From assembly GCA_032718475.1 (NCBI GenBank), contig JAUCBJ010001297.1, positions 60,824-124,823 of the forward strand: DNA of 64,000 bases, written 5' to 3'. Below, in pieces: positions 31,591 through 42,762 of the stretch (positions are counted from its first letter, which is position 1; every line of letters begins with the position of its first letter). Origin of the DNA: Nemertoderma westbladi. Taxonomy: Eukaryota; Xenacoelomorpha; Nemertodermatida; Nemertodermatidae. The translations under genes were made by a program, and so were the position numbers. The notes beneath the pieces are model-generated. The model did not search any database. It was given only the letters and a program-made list of their open reading frames with translations, and was not told the DNA's origin.

Positions 31591-31656
31591 ATTCCCGTCG
31601 TCGACTCCTTGGGCGCTGGTGTTATCAGCTCCGGGTATCGCTTCGCGGGTGGCACC
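31591..31656 (-). pseudogene. A4: antisense fragment of family A ORF3, left half
   Basis: Reads in reverse like the ORF3 tail region of A1 (near 13745-13805). Its continuation is 50381-50453. A2 inserted between them. Left flank GCACC (31652-31656) and right flank GCCCC (50381-50385) form the target duplication with one mismatch. Confidence 0.85.
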
Positions 31657-32186
31657 TGTTAGCTTATTCAATCCCGCTAACACCCCATAAAGTTATAAGC
31701 CGATAAGCAATATTGGGAGCCACGAGATTGGGTAATTAACCAACTCGTGCCATCCCAATAAGAATGGGAAGGAAGCACACAATAGAGGGTCAGGGGCCAA
31801 ACCCCTAACCCAGAGAGAACAGGTGGAGTGAACGGGAACACTCCACGGGGCGCCAACAAGGGTATCAACCAATCAGAGGGGGGCAAGGCATCGATTAGGT
31901 AGTAATTAGGCCAACCGTGTAATATAACCAGTAACCCAATATCAGTAATTCAGTTATCTCAGTGCAGTAGTGCTAGCATAGGTTAATTAGTTTAGATAGG
32001 GGAGCACGGGACTTTTAGTTACCGTATCCCGCCTTCCATATACTATACAATATATCTATATCTTATACCTTTATTATTATACACCGAACTTCAGAACTCA
32101 TTTTACTTTCATTCACTCTTTATACACGGCGGGGACGCGTGAACTAAATACCGGATAAATCGGGATCCCTCCTGGATCCCGTCACA
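31657..32186 (+). repeat. 5' LTR of A2
   Basis: 530 bp, TGTTAGC...GTCACA. It is a different subtype from the A1 LTR (for example AGTTATAAGCC versus AGTTAAGCC) but keeps the terminal inverted motif and the CGGGATCC / GGATCCCG stem. Confidence 0.95.
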
Positions 32187-32281
32187 GTAACTAAAATCAG
32201 CGGCCGCCCTAGCTAAACACAGTAACTAAAACCAACCGCTGCCCTAGCTAGCCAAACCAACAGCCACCAATCACCAGCGAG
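32187..32281 (+). other. Untranslated leader of A2
   Basis: Contains two near copies of a CACAGTAACTAAAA...CCCTAGCTA unit (32184-32216, spanning the LTR end, and 32218-32250) before the Gag ATG at 32282. No recognisable tRNA-complementary primer site. Confidence 0.6.
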
Positions 32282-33557
32282 ATGAGTCAATCGGGCGAGA
32301 CACCGACGCGGACCCCGGACGAAGACCAAACGATCCGTGAGGCCGCAACCAGGCGATATAGACCCACGACACCGGAGCCATCGATAACGGGCGAACCGGA
32401 AGTTCAAGACGAGGGGAGCCTGGAACAAGAGGTCGAGCCAAGAGGAAGGGAGAGCGAGACGGAGGGAGACAGAGATGAGTCGACACGGGACGGAGATCGG
32501 CGCACCGATGTCGCCGGCCAGCTACAGGCCGAGGACGACGAGCGGCCCACCGAAACGGCGACGGTGGGGCCGACGGTGCGACGCCGGACGCGAAGAGACG
32601 GAGGAGACATCGGTACCGATGTCGCCGGCCAGCTACAGGCCGAGGGCGACGGACGGCCCACCGGAACGGCGACGGTGGAGCCGCCGGCACGACGTCGAAC
32701 CCGGAGGGACGGAGGAGAGGTCGGCGACGAGGACGTCGGGGTTTCAGAGCGACTTCGACGGGCCTACAACACGACCCGGAAGCTAATAAAGGACGCCAAG
32801 AAGGAAGGGGCGAAGGTAGACGAGGTGAGACTGAGAAAGCGACTAGGTGAGTCGGATAGACACTTTAATTACCTAATACGTTTTGGGCAGAGAGAACTAG
32901 CCGAGGGGAGAGCAAAAGGGGTTGCAGGCGAACTGTTTGAACTATGGGAGTGTGGGAGTATGGAACCTAGCGTAGCGCCAGTGTACATAGGGCCATACTT
33001 GGTCGATGCCCGGGGAGTAAAATTAGTGGGTTGGAGGGGACCCGAGGGGGGCGGATCTTAGGTTAACCCCGAGGATTCGGCCTCGTCGGTCGGAGAAAGT
33101 TCCGGGAAGCGGGGGAAAGTTAGTAGGTCGGGAAGGCGGAGGGGTTCCGTCGTAACCGATAAGTCTGCTACATCCTCCGCGAAAGAAAGAGTGGTGAGAG
33201 AGATAGGTGCCGCATACCGTCTCAACATGGTAGAGCAAGGTCAGAAGGAAATGGAGGAACGGTTAGAGGAGGGGAGAGTGCGGTTAGAGAGGGAAGCGGC
33301 ATTGATTAGAGAAACCGGAGAGAGGGCCGAAAGGGCTTTGAGACACCCTAAGAGTGTGAGGAAATAGAGGAAAAGGAGTGTAGGGAGCGTGAGGCAAGGG
33401 AGGAAAGGGAACGCAAAGAGCGTGAGGCGGAACGCAAGGAATATGAGACGAGAAGGGAAAAGGAACGCAAGGAGCGTGAGGCGAGACGAGACGAAGGGAG
33501 AGCGCTAGGAGTGTAGCAGAGTCGGCCAGTCGGGACACCCAGGAGTGTGAGAGGAGA
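32282..33557 (+). pseudogene. gag: A2 Gag N-terminal extension, stop and frameshifts
   Basis: The ATG at 32282 opens a 259-codon frame (MSQSGETPTRTPDEDQ), the best view of the true Gag start in this family. It includes a perfect-length 37-residue (111-bp) tandem duplication beginning TDVAGQLQAE (32504 and 32615), single in A1. A GAG-to-TAG change ends it at 33061. The following coiled-coil part (33062-33557) is shortened and frameshifted relative to A1 2640-3300. Disordered, Arg- and Glu-rich; function unknown. Confidence 0.8.
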
Positions 33558-34538
33558 ATGGCAGAGGCTGAGCGAGAGCAAAAGGAATTAAAGAGACGCC
33601 AAAGTGAACTTGCGGAACATAGGATTAGACGGGCGCACGAGCTGCAACTGGTGCGAGCGTCGCCGTCTGAAAGCGGGGCCGGCTCGAGTATTTTTGAGGA
33701 GCCGGGGGCCGTAGATACATTTATTAATACCCCACTGACAGGGACCGCACGACAGACCCAAAACTGGTGTGACCGTACGGGCGGGGGGGGGGGGGGTAAT
33801 AATAATGATGATACAGTAGACGTTGTTAATATTAATAGTACCGTATGGGATAACTCTAATCAAACCTTTATTGCAGGAAATACTTTGCCTAGTGGTAGTA
33901 ATTTAAATTTAAATCAGAACAATCCTAATATTAATGTAGAAAATAATTCTAATATTAATGTAATTACGCAAAATAATTCAAATAATCAAAATAATAACCC
34001 AAATTCGAACCTACAAAATAATTTAAATAACGCGATTACGCAAAATAATCCAAATAATTTAAATAATGATCCAAGCCCGAATTTACAAAATAATTCAGAT
34101 AGCGTAGTCGCGCAGAATAATACAAATGATTTCGTTCCAAACGAGCAAATCAATTCTGTTTCCAATATGGGTGCTATTAACGTAAACACGTCGGACGTGT
34201 ATAGCCAGGCAGATGAGGGCCTGGTAGGCCACGTAGTTGGTAGGCAGGGAGCAGAGGGCCTGGTAGGCCACGTAGTTGGTAGGCAGGGAGTAGAGGGCCT
34301 GGAAGGCCACGCAATAACAGGAGGAGAAGCGGGGGTGAATAGACCCGACCGCGGTAGGGTTGATGTGTCGACTAGAGAGGTATATAGTAGCGGGGTGAGA
34401 GGTAGCGAAGTAAAATGTAGCGAGTGGGGGGGGGGGGGGCTACGAGGGCCCCACAACAGAGAGTTAGCGGCGAGAAGGGGGGGGGGCAGAGAGTGTCCCA
34501 CAGCCGTCAGCGGACAATGCGCGGGCCGAAATAGGTAA
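33558..34538 (+). CDS. gag: A2 Gag conserved block, Asn-rich region and VGH repeats
   Basis: Open through poly-G tract 1 (33783-33796, 14 G, coding Gly) and tract 2 (34426-34439). It covers the EEPGAVDTFINTP block, a strongly Asn-rich stretch of about 110 residues (more extreme than in A1), and three EGLVGHVVGR-type repeats. It shows that in a suitable frame the pieces that look separate in A1 are one polypeptide. It leaves the correct frame at tract 3 (34477-34486) and stops at 34538. The chosen left edge is the first Met of this frame; homology extends upstream. Confidence 0.78.
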   Translation: MAEAEREQKELKRRQSELAEHRIRRAHELQLVRASPSESGAGSSIFEEPGAVDTFINTPLTGTARQTQNWCDRTGGGGGGNNNDDTVDVVNINSTVWDNSNQTFIAGNTLPSGSNLNLNQNNPNINVENNSNINVITQNNSNNQNNNPNSNLQNNLNNAITQNNPNNLNNDPSPNLQNNSDSVVAQNNTNDFVPNEQINSVSNMGAINVNTSDVYSQADEGLVGHVVGRQGAEGLVGHVVGRQGVEGLEGHAITGGEAGVNRPDRGRVDVSTREVYSSGVRGSEVKCSEWGGGGLRGPHNRELAARRGGGRECPTAVSGQCAGRNR

Positions 34539-35367
34539 ACCGCAACAACCGGCGACGGAAAGTAATAGGGGGATTGCGGATATCCCCAGCGGCGTGCGAC
34601 CGAGCAGAGAGAGACGGGTTGACGTCGCGAGAGGGCGGACGAAGCGTCGAGCCCGATCAGAGGAAGGAAGAAGAACAGTGGGGTTTAACCGGGAGGTCGA
34701 CGAGAGATCTCACGAGCGGGAATATCCCACTGATAGGAGAAGAAAGGAAGACAGTAGTAGAAGTATCGCCGCGAACGATAGAAGAGCGAGGACGGATAGC
34801 GAGCCGTCGGTAGTCGAGATGAGAACGGAGAGTCAGTGGGGTCGGACTCCGGGAGATTGCCGTCGCCCCGGAGAGATGCGACCCGGCGAGGCGCACTACG
34901 CGCCGAGAGAGGGGTACGCGATGTACCGGTACGAAGATGAGAACAGTAGAGAGGGGGGTCGAAGAGAAACTTTCCGACGGAATATACCTACCGATCGAGA
35001 ATACGGTAGCCGCGGGGAGGATTATTCGAGAAGAATAAACTTCGATCCCGAACAACACATGCAGACTGTAGGACATACTGTAGGCCTTACTGCACATACC
35101 GTAGGCCATACTGAGAGAGGCAATGTAGGCGATAGGATAGCGTGGACAACGGGATTAAACCCGGAAGTCGCGGAATACATACCGGCGGGTAGGCCAGAAG
35201 CTGATAGGCCTATACCGGTACCAGCACAGCAGTATGACTACAGCATGCAGGGACATAACATATACCCAGGGGAGGGGGGAATTATTGCGGATAGGTGCAT
35301 GGGCCCCAACATATTAACATCAACCCCAGTACCAAACATACCAGTGTGGGGGGGGGGGACAGGGTGA
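34539..35367 (+). CDS. gag: A2 Gag Arg-rich linker region
   Basis: Open frame covering the Arg/Glu-rich segment, HTVGLTAHTVGHT repeats and RPIPVPAQQYDYSMQGHNIY, continuous here where A1 is frameshifted. It enters poly-G tract 4 (35348-35358, 11 G) and stops at 35367 in TGA, while capsid continues in another frame from the same tract. No known domain. Confidence 0.72.
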
Positions 35368-37770
35368 CATTCCCCCATCACAATATCAACAATATACCCC
35401 GATAGGAGCAAGAACAACGAGACCCTTGGATGAGAATAAGTCGTGTGACACAGAAATATGGAGGGGGCCGCTACCCCCGATGACATATCCAAGTCAGAGA
35501 AAGTCAAGAAATAGGACGGACGAGCCGCACCAGACAGGAGAAACTATACAGCACCCGTCGAATCCATTGGAAGCGCAGGCGATGGGGATGGCCACGTTGA
35601 TCGATGCGTTGAAAACGAGGATCGAGTTACCACCCGTGGAACCATTCAAATTCGATGGGAGCAGGCCGGAAGAATATCTACAGTTTCGGCGCATGTATAG
35701 TAACGAAATACTAACAAAAAACTTGACACAGGCGGAGTGCCTAAAGTATCTGCAAGTGTACACGGGAGGCCCAGCATACGACATCGTGAGGCAATATCAA
35801 GGAATAGAGGGCGGCTTCACAACAGCATGGCGGGCACTGGATAGGGAATACGGGCACCCGGCCAAGATCATCAGGCAGACGCTGAGAGGCATAACATCGG
35901 GTGGCCTACAGGATAATCCCGTTAGCATTAAGACGTTCGCTAACAAAGTCGAAAAGGCGCTAATCGTGCTGAAGACGCTAGACGCGCCGTACGAGCTCAA
36001 TGCGTCCAACAACATCACCACGATAGCGCGGGCACTACCAAACTGGCTGCGCAACAAGTGGAGGAAAATTGCCTTCTCCACTCGAGATAAGAAGGGTGCG
36101 GAACCGGGTTTAGAAGAAATGTCAAACTTCTTAAACTACGAGGCTGAACTAATAACTGACCCAGTCTATAGCGAAGACAGCCTGGGAAAGGGACCGAAAA
36201 CAGACTACCATAGACCGAAACCAGAGCACAACACATCGAACGCATTACCGAGACTCAGGCAATCATTGCCATATGCAGCGACGCAGGGGACTGCAAGTCC
36301 ACAGCTAGTCGAGGATAAGACAACATCATGGAACGGACAGGGAAACAATAATAACACGAATAAACATAACCCCAGTACGTCCAATAGGCAAAACCCAAAC
36401 AATAAGAATAGTAGGGACTTTGGTACAAACGCAACTGCGATACGCAATGCACTGTATAAAGAGGGCTACGACCCAAAGAGCAAATGTCAGCTACACGCAA
36501 ATGCGCTTCATCAAACTATGAACTGCAGGTACTGGCAGGCGCTACCTAGGCAAGATAAGATAGATTATGCGTTCAGCAATAAAATCTGCTCGCGATGTGT
36601 AATGAGTGGACATAGAGCAAGGGAGTGAAAGGAGAAGCTAATGAAATTTGGTCAAAGGAGAGGCCAAACGATGGCGACGAGCACAGTAGGGGCGAAGAAG
36701 AGAGGAACAGTGCTACTTGGAGTAGTACCAGTACGAGTGATCGGGGAAGGCAATCGATCAGTAACAACACTAATGCTGGTTGATAGTGGAGCTGCCTTCA
36801 CATTAGTCGAGGAATGGGTGGCCGAGGAGATAGGATTGAAAACGAGGCCAAGCAGGATGGCGGTAACAACCATCTCTAGCAAAGATGAGATCCTGGAGAT
36901 GAGAACAGGATGGTGCGCAATTGCAGCAGTGGCACCAGGATGCGACTATGGGGCAATCATCGACCCCATTCAAGTGATAGAGTCAATTAATATCAATGCC
37001 AGGCGGCCAACCAACATCGAGGTCGAGCAGTATAAATTCCTGGACAACATTGACTTCTCAATCCCAGACGTGGACGTTAATAAGGTATCCATCATAGTCG
37101 GTATGGACTGCCCAACGGCCCACGAAAGAATGCAAACGGTCTTCGGCGAAGACAAGCAGAGTGACCCGGTGGCCATATTAACACCATTCGGGTGGACGCT
37201 GAGTGGTCCAATCAAGAGCAAGATACCATTTAGGATGTCGGAGACGTCAGGATGCATGTTCGCGGGAACAATGCAGGAAATGGGTGACGAGGGAGCAGAG
37301 GAGCAGCTCAAAAGACTGCTCAGACAAGATTTCGAGGGACTGAAAGAAACCGGAGTCGGGACCTCAGTAGAAGACAAGCAGGCTCTACAAAGCGTGGAGG
37401 AATCAATGACGTGCGATGAGGGACGGTATACTATAGGAATGGTATGGAAACTACCGAAGATACCGCTGCCCGACAATAGGGGGATGGTACTCACGAGACT
37501 CCGCAAACTGAAACAAACACTAAAACGGAGCCCCGAGAAGAATGAGTACATCCACAGAACAATTAAGAAGTACGTCGAGAAAGGATGGGCCGTGGAGTTA
37601 CCGGTCGACGAGCCGAACACGGATAGAACATATTACCTGCCACTGCACGTGGCTTTAGATCCAAAGAAAGGTAAACTAAGGATGGTAGTCGACGCATCGG
37701 CAAAGACCGACGGAAAGTGCTTAAACGACTACCTGTTGGAAGGCCCAAACATATACAATTCGGGCATAGA
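35359..37770 (+). pseudogene. gag-pol: A2 Gag capsid, knuckle, protease and RT start, cut by Gypsy
   Basis: Same-frame Gag-Pol of A2. Capsid (LPPVEPFKFDGSRPEEYLQF near 35625) and the zinc knuckle are followed by TGA at 36626, where the last knuckle Cys codon TGC has become a stop. After it the frame resumes: protease VDSGAAFTLVEEWVAEEI near 36780, then the linker to the start of RT. This shows Gag and Pol share one frame in this family, and that A1's break near 6570 is a private mutation. RT is split by the Gypsy element after the codons for IYNSGIEV. RT resumes at 42764. Confidence 0.9.
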
Positions 37771-37774
37771 GGTG

Positions 37775-37925
37775 TGTAATGTTGGGACTGAATTACAGAA
37801 CTGCAGGACTATAGATACTGAGTAAGACACTGTACATACATAGGTCTTGACTGACTAATATATATAGGTGATGGGCTGGAGCCTTCTTTATTATATTATT
37901 GAACTAAGAAAGAGAATACATTTTA
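37775..37925 (+). repeat. 5' LTR of the Gypsy element
   Basis: TGTAATGTTGGG...ACATTTTA, identical over its length to 42612-42762. Very short LTR. It ends in TTTTA(A) rather than the canonical CA. Confidence 0.9.
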
Positions 37926-37926
37926 A

Positions 37927-37939
37927 TGGCGACGAGGAT
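37927..37939 (+). promoter_or_regulatory. Candidate tRNA primer-binding site of the Gypsy element
   Basis: TGGCGACGAGGAT lies at the LTR end. TGG start and position fit complementarity to a tRNA 3' CCA end. The exact tRNA is not assigned. Confidence 0.6.
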
Positions 37940-38025
37940 AAACATACTCACAACTGTTTGATTACTACAGACAGATCTATTCAGGGAAATATATTCTGAA
38001 CTGAAGTTTAATCAAGGCACACGAA

Positions 38026-38492
38026 AACCATCGTTAACCATCCGCCGAGGTCCAACGACCTATCAATGCGAGTTTAAACCGTCGTTAACTATCCGCCGAG
38101 GTCCAACGACCTAACAACGCGAGTTTAAACCGTCGTTAACTATCCGCCGAGGTCCAACAACCTGACTAGGCGAGTTTAAAACTGTTCTCAACTATCCGCC
38201 AAGGTCCAACGACCTAACAACGCGAGTTTAAACCGCTGTTAACTATCCGCCGAGGTCCAACGACCTATCAATGCGAGTTTAAACCGTCGTTAACTATCCG
38301 CCGAGGTCCAACGACCTAACAACGCGAGTTTAAACCGTCGTTAACTATCCGCCACGGTCCAACGACCTAACAACGCGAGTTTAAAACAGTCATTAACTAT
38401 CTGCCGAGGTCCAACGACCTAACAACGCGAGTTTAAACCGTCGTTAGCTATCCGCCGAGGCCCAACAACCTGACGAGGCGAGTTTAAACCGT
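38026..38492 (+). repeat. 51-bp tandem repeats in the Gypsy leader
   Basis: About nine imperfect copies of a 51-bp unit with core TATCCGCCGAGGTCCAACGA and GCGAGTTTAAACCGTCGTTA. The array fills most of the leader (37940-38511) before the gag ATG at 38512. No spacer diversity, so not CRISPR. Confidence 0.93.
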
Positions 38493-38511
38493 GTAGTCTA
38501 AACCAAAAAAC

Positions 38512-41043
38512 ATGGCTACAAATATTCAACCACCAGCGGAGATAGATTTAGATTCGGGTGGAGATCCGGCTGCAATTTGGGAAGAATGGAGTGAAAATAT
38601 TGAACTGTTCTTTATAGCAGCGCAGCGCACAGAGGAAGCCGATAAACTCGCATTGCTGAAATATATAGGAGGGAAGCGCATAAGAGATGTATTAAAAACT
38701 CTACCAAAGGTAGAAAGTTATCAACAGGCTAAATCGGAATTAGATTCACATTTTGAAGCTAAACGAAATGAGTGTTTTGAGAGACATAAATTTAGATGTT
38801 TTATTCAAGAAGATGAGGAATCAATGCTGAGTTTTGTTACTCGGCTTAAAACAGCCGCATTGCACTGCAAATTCGAAGAATATAATCTCGAAAAGGCAAT
38901 TATAGATCAAATTATAGACAAGTGTAGCAACAAGAAATTAAGAAAAACTTTCTTAAAGGAACAACAAATCACGTTGGAATCTATTCTAAGGACTGCATAT
39001 GCTGTTGAATCAGCAAATGCTCATGCTGCAGAAATTGAGGGCTCCGGCAATACAACAGAAGTCAACAAGATTTCAAAATATAAGACAAGGCCAGAAAAAT
39101 ATCAGTCAACTTGGCAAAACAAGAGAAATATTCAATGCTATGGGTGTGGAAGTTCAGGTCATCTACATGGTGATAAATCATGCCCAGCTCTTGGAAAAAA
39201 ATGTAATTATTGCCAACGTGTTAACCATTTTGCTAACATGTGTCGATCAACTGGTCCTCAGCAAAGAACAAAAGCAATATTGGAGGATATAGTTTCTGAT
39301 GATGACGATGGGCAGCTACATACTGTAGAAACCAAAATACAACAGCTAGAAGTAGACTCAGACAGTGACGATGACACATATATTTTTAAGATTTCTAAGA
39401 ACATCAGAGAAACTCTTATTGAAATTGATGGATACTCAGTGGGTATGCTTGCTGATTCAGGATCGGATGTAAATATGGTAGATGGTAAGACATACAAAGA
39501 AATACTGAATGCAAACCGAAAAATTACAATGACAAAAACCACTGCAAAACCAAAGGCTTATGGACAAATTGAACCTATTCCTCTGCAGGGAGAGTTTTTC
39601 GCTGTAATCTCATGTGGCAAAAACCGAACTCCAGCACGAATCTTAGTCACAGAACATGAAACTACAGGAAACATTCTTAGCAAACATTCTTCCAAACAAT
39701 TGGGATTGATAAAATTGCAAGAAGATAACATAAGGAATATAAATGGAATAATGTCTCCAATAGAACAATATCCTGACCTTTTTAATGGGATAGGAAGACT
39801 AAGAGGTACAGAATTAAAACTCAATATTAACCATGATGTTGAACCTGTGGCCCAGCCAGTTAGACGTGTGCCTTTCCACACAAAGAAAATAGTACAAGAA
39901 AAAATCAAAGAAATGCTGAGACAGGACATGATTGAACCAGTATATGGGCCAACCCCGTGGGTTTCTCCGATAGTTGTTGAACCAAAACCAGATGGCGATA
40001 TACGACTGTGTGTCGATTTACGCCAGGTGAATAGGGCAATAACAAGAAGTCGATTTCCAATTCCAACACGTGAAGAATTGATAGAAAGAGTGAATGGTTC
40101 TTGCATATTCTCCAAACTAGATCTAAGATCTTATTTCCATCAAATTCCTTTACACCCAGATTCTCGTGAGATTACCACATTCTCAACGTCGGATGGGATC
40201 TATCGCTATAAGGTCCTGGTAATGGGGATTGCATCAGCATCTGAGGATGGCCAAAGAATATTATCAAAAATATTGGCCGGAATACAAAATTGCAATAATC
40301 TCCAGGATGATATACTAATATGGGGTAAAGACAAAAAAACCCATGATAACACACTCGACGAAGTACTGAAGACGTTGCAAAAGTTTAACCTAACTTTGAA
40401 GCCAGAAAAGTGTATATTTGGTGTAACTGAAGTAGAGTTCTTTGGGTTGAGGATCTCTAAAAATGGGGTACAGCCACTTGAGTCACATATAGAAGCAGTC
40501 ACTTCTTTTGTAGAACCAAATAATGTGGCTGAAGTGAGAAGCTTCATGGGACTCGTCAATTATATGGGCCAGTTTATACAAGATCTCGCCACCATCTCGG
40601 AACCAATCCAAGCTTTAACTCGAAAGAATTCAAAATGGAAATGGGAGGCACAGGAGAAGTGTGCATTTGAAAAATTGAAGCAGAGAGTCACATCTATTGA
40701 TGTCATGGGGCATTATGATATCAATAAAGATACCCATTTAATAGTAGATGCTAGTCCTGTGGGAGTCGGAGCTATCCTAATGCAAGAATGCAATGATAAA
40801 TTTCTGCCAATATCCTATGCATCAAAATGCCTCACAAATGTAGAGCGGCGATATAGCCAGTTGGAAAGGGAAGCATTGGCAGTAACATGGGCCTGTGGAA
40901 AGTTTCATTTGTATCTATATGGTACAACTTTCAATATTTGGTCTGACCACAAACCATTAAAATACATATTTTCCCCAACCGGAAAGCCATCCCCAAGAGT
41001 CAGCGCTGGGCATTATTGTTACAACAATATTCGTTCAACATAA
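38512..41043 (+). CDS. gag-pol: Gypsy Gag-protease-RT-RNase H, frameshifted at its end
   Basis: An 843-codon frame from ATG (MATNIQPPAEIDLDSG). Gag-like N-part (WEEWSENIELFF near 25); knuckles CYGCGSSGHLHGDKSC (C-X2-C-X4-H-X6-C) and CNYCQRVNHFANMC near 205-245; protease LADSGSDVNMVD near 315; RT with FSKLDLRSYFHQIPL near 545 and QDDILIWG near 600; RNase H with VDASPVGVGAILM near 745 and SDHKPLKYIF near 820. All functions sit on one reading frame, as in several Mag-type elements. A one-base loss near 41000 shifts the last RNase H codons, so integrase continues in another frame. Confidence 0.93.
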   Translation: MATNIQPPAEIDLDSGGDPAAIWEEWSENIELFFIAAQRTEEADKLALLKYIGGKRIRDVLKTLPKVESYQQAKSELDSHFEAKRNECFERHKFRCFIQEDEESMLSFVTRLKTAALHCKFEEYNLEKAIIDQIIDKCSNKKLRKTFLKEQQITLESILRTAYAVESANAHAAEIEGSGNTTEVNKISKYKTRPEKYQSTWQNKRNIQCYGCGSSGHLHGDKSCPALGKKCNYCQRVNHFANMCRSTGPQQRTKAILEDIVSDDDDGQLHTVETKIQQLEVDSDSDDDTYIFKISKNIRETLIEIDGYSVGMLADSGSDVNMVDGKTYKEILNANRKITMTKTTAKPKAYGQIEPIPLQGEFFAVISCGKNRTPARILVTEHETTGNILSKHSSKQLGLIKLQEDNIRNINGIMSPIEQYPDLFNGIGRLRGTELKLNINHDVEPVAQPVRRVPFHTKKIVQEKIKEMLRQDMIEPVYGPTPWVSPIVVEPKPDGDIRLCVDLRQVNRAITRSRFPIPTREELIERVNGSCIFSKLDLRSYFHQIPLHPDSREITTFSTSDGIYRYKVLVMGIASASEDGQRILSKILAGIQNCNNLQDDILIWGKDKKTHDNTLDEVLKTLQKFNLTLKPEKCIFGVTEVEFFGLRISKNGVQPLESHIEAVTSFVEPNNVAEVRSFMGLVNYMGQFIQDLATISEPIQALTRKNSKWKWEAQEKCAFEKLKQRVTSIDVMGHYDINKDTHLIVDASPVGVGAILMQECNDKFLPISYASKCLTNVERRYSQLEREALAVTWACGKFHLYLYGTTFNIWSDHKPLKYIFSPTGKPSPRVSAGHYCYNNIRST

Positions 41044-42551
41044 AGTTTATCAAAGGGGCCGAAAATCCAGCAGATATACTTTCCAGAAAGCCACATGGCG
41101 AAATAACCCTAAGTAAGGAGCAGATCATGGCAGAAACATATATAAATAGTATAATAGCAAATGCCGTTCCACGAGCGATCTCCCTCAGTGAAATAATTGA
41201 AATGTCCCTGAAAGACACTGAAATAACTGAAGTCGGTAAGATGATGGAATCAGGACTCTGGGATGCTAGCCATCCATTATATCGTGTGAAAGATGAACTA
41301 TGCTTCAAAAGAGGTCTCTTGATGAGGGGAAACAGGATTGTCATACCAAAGGAACTGCGTCGTAGCATATTAAAAATTGCTCATGAGACCCATCCAGGAA
41401 TTGTACGGACCAAAGCATTACTTAGAACAAAGGTATGGTGGCCAGGTATTGATGCTGCAGTGGAAGTCTTGGTCAGAAACTGTATTCCATGCCAAGCACA
41501 ACGGGATACCCAGGGGCATGAACCACTGATAATGAGTGAAATGGGAAGACCATGGGAGAGACTACACATCGATTTATGTGGACCGTTGCCTTCAGGGGAA
41601 TACATAATTGGAATAATTGATGCATCATCGAGATGGCCTGAATTATTCACATCAAGAACTACAGTCACAGAAAAGTTAATAGAATGTTTGGAAACTTGTA
41701 TAGCCAGTCATGGGGTTCCAGACGTATTAATATCAGATAATGGGCCACAGTTTCGTTCGAAACAATTCAAGCGATTTTGCAAAGAATGGGGTATAATGCA
41801 TCAAAAAACTGCACCATATCACCCACAAACCAATGGGGAAATTGAACGACTATGGCGCCCTTTAATGAAATCGATCCGTGCTGCTAGAACAGAGGGTAAA
41901 GACTGGAAACAAGCTATAAGGAAATTTCTAATGGTATATAGAAATATACCCCATACAAGTACTGGGAAGACCCCATCAGAATTATTGGGAAGAGTTCCAA
42001 AAACAAAACTGCCTTGTATTGTGGGAAATGAGTTACAATTGCCAATGTTTCAAGAAGCAATACAGAGGGATACAATGATGAAGGAAAAAGTGAAGATATA
42101 TGCAGACAGGAAGAATAAAGAGAAAAAGATTCATCCAGGCGATATGGTTTTAATACAACAACACAAGCAAAATAAGTTCACAACTAGATTTGACCCAAAT
42201 CCTTTCCAAGTTCAAGAGAAAAAGGGAACGGCGCTGATTCTGAGAAGAGGAAACGAGGTAAAGATGAGAAACACGAGTAAAGTGTTACCCATACCGGACA
42301 GAAATGAGAGAGATAAGGGGGATGATAATATTGATGATGATAATATTGACAGTGATGAGTGTGATAGTATGCATGAAGATATTAATAATGGATTAGAAAA
42401 CCAACCCTTACGAGACGAATTGGGACAGGATGTGTGTCATACACCCCCAGTACCAGGCCAAATACAACAGCCTCCTCAATCCCAAGGAAAAGGCTGGTGT
42501 GATATTGACTCGAGGAATATTATCGTAGGGTCACGGAAGAGGAAGAAATAA
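41016..42551 (+). CDS. pol: Gypsy integrase part of the polyprotein
   Basis: 511 codons continuing the RNase H end (NPADILSRKPHGE) into integrase: HHCC module (HETHPGIVRTKALLRTKVWW...CIPCQ, near 120-160), catalytic triad LHIDLCGP, ISDNGPQFRSKQF and NGEIERLW (all acidic residues present), then a C-terminal basic and acidic tail ending near 42550. It overlaps the previous frame by 28 bases only because of the frameshift near 41000; originally one ORF is likely. Integrase inserts the cDNA and here would give the observed 4-5 base duplication. Confidence 0.92.
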   Translation: MLQQYSFNIKFIKGAENPADILSRKPHGEITLSKEQIMAETYINSIIANAVPRAISLSEIIEMSLKDTEITEVGKMMESGLWDASHPLYRVKDELCFKRGLLMRGNRIVIPKELRRSILKIAHETHPGIVRTKALLRTKVWWPGIDAAVEVLVRNCIPCQAQRDTQGHEPLIMSEMGRPWERLHIDLCGPLPSGEYIIGIIDASSRWPELFTSRTTVTEKLIECLETCIASHGVPDVLISDNGPQFRSKQFKRFCKEWGIMHQKTAPYHPQTNGEIERLWRPLMKSIRAARTEGKDWKQAIRKFLMVYRNIPHTSTGKTPSELLGRVPKTKLPCIVGNELQLPMFQEAIQRDTMMKEKVKIYADRKNKEKKIHPGDMVLIQQHKQNKFTTRFDPNPFQVQEKKGTALILRRGNEVKMRNTSKVLPIPDRNERDKGDDNIDDDNIDSDECDSMHEDINNGLENQPLRDELGQDVCHTPPVPGQIQQPPQSQGKGWCDIDSRNIIVGSRKRKK

Positions 42552-42611
42552 TTAAGACTGATATAACGGATTTATTATTAGAATAATCCTTTGTTTAAAC
42601 GAGAAGAGTGA
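42552..42611 (+). other. 3' untranslated end and purine tract of the Gypsy element
   Basis: Sixty bases between integrase and the 3' LTR. GAGAAGAGTGA at its end is a weak candidate polypurine tract. Confidence 0.5.
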
Positions 42612-42762
42612 TGTAATGTTGGGACTGAATTACAGAACTGCAGGACTATAGATACTGAGTAAGACACTGTACATACATAGGTCTTGACTGACTAATATAT
42701 ATAGGTGATGGGCTGGAGCCTTCTTTATTATATTATTGAACTAAGAAAGAGAATACATTTTA
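42612..42762 (+). repeat. 3' LTR of the Gypsy element
   Basis: Identical by eye to 37775-37925, followed by AGGTG (42763-42767), after which the A2 RT frame resumes. Confidence 0.92.

Noticed and set aside
38026-38492. Regularly spaced repeats resembling a CRISPR array
   Set aside because: The units are contiguous 51-bp tandem repeats with no unique spacers, inside a Gypsy leader, in eukaryotic DNA. The GGTACGTAGTACC arrays fail for the same reason.
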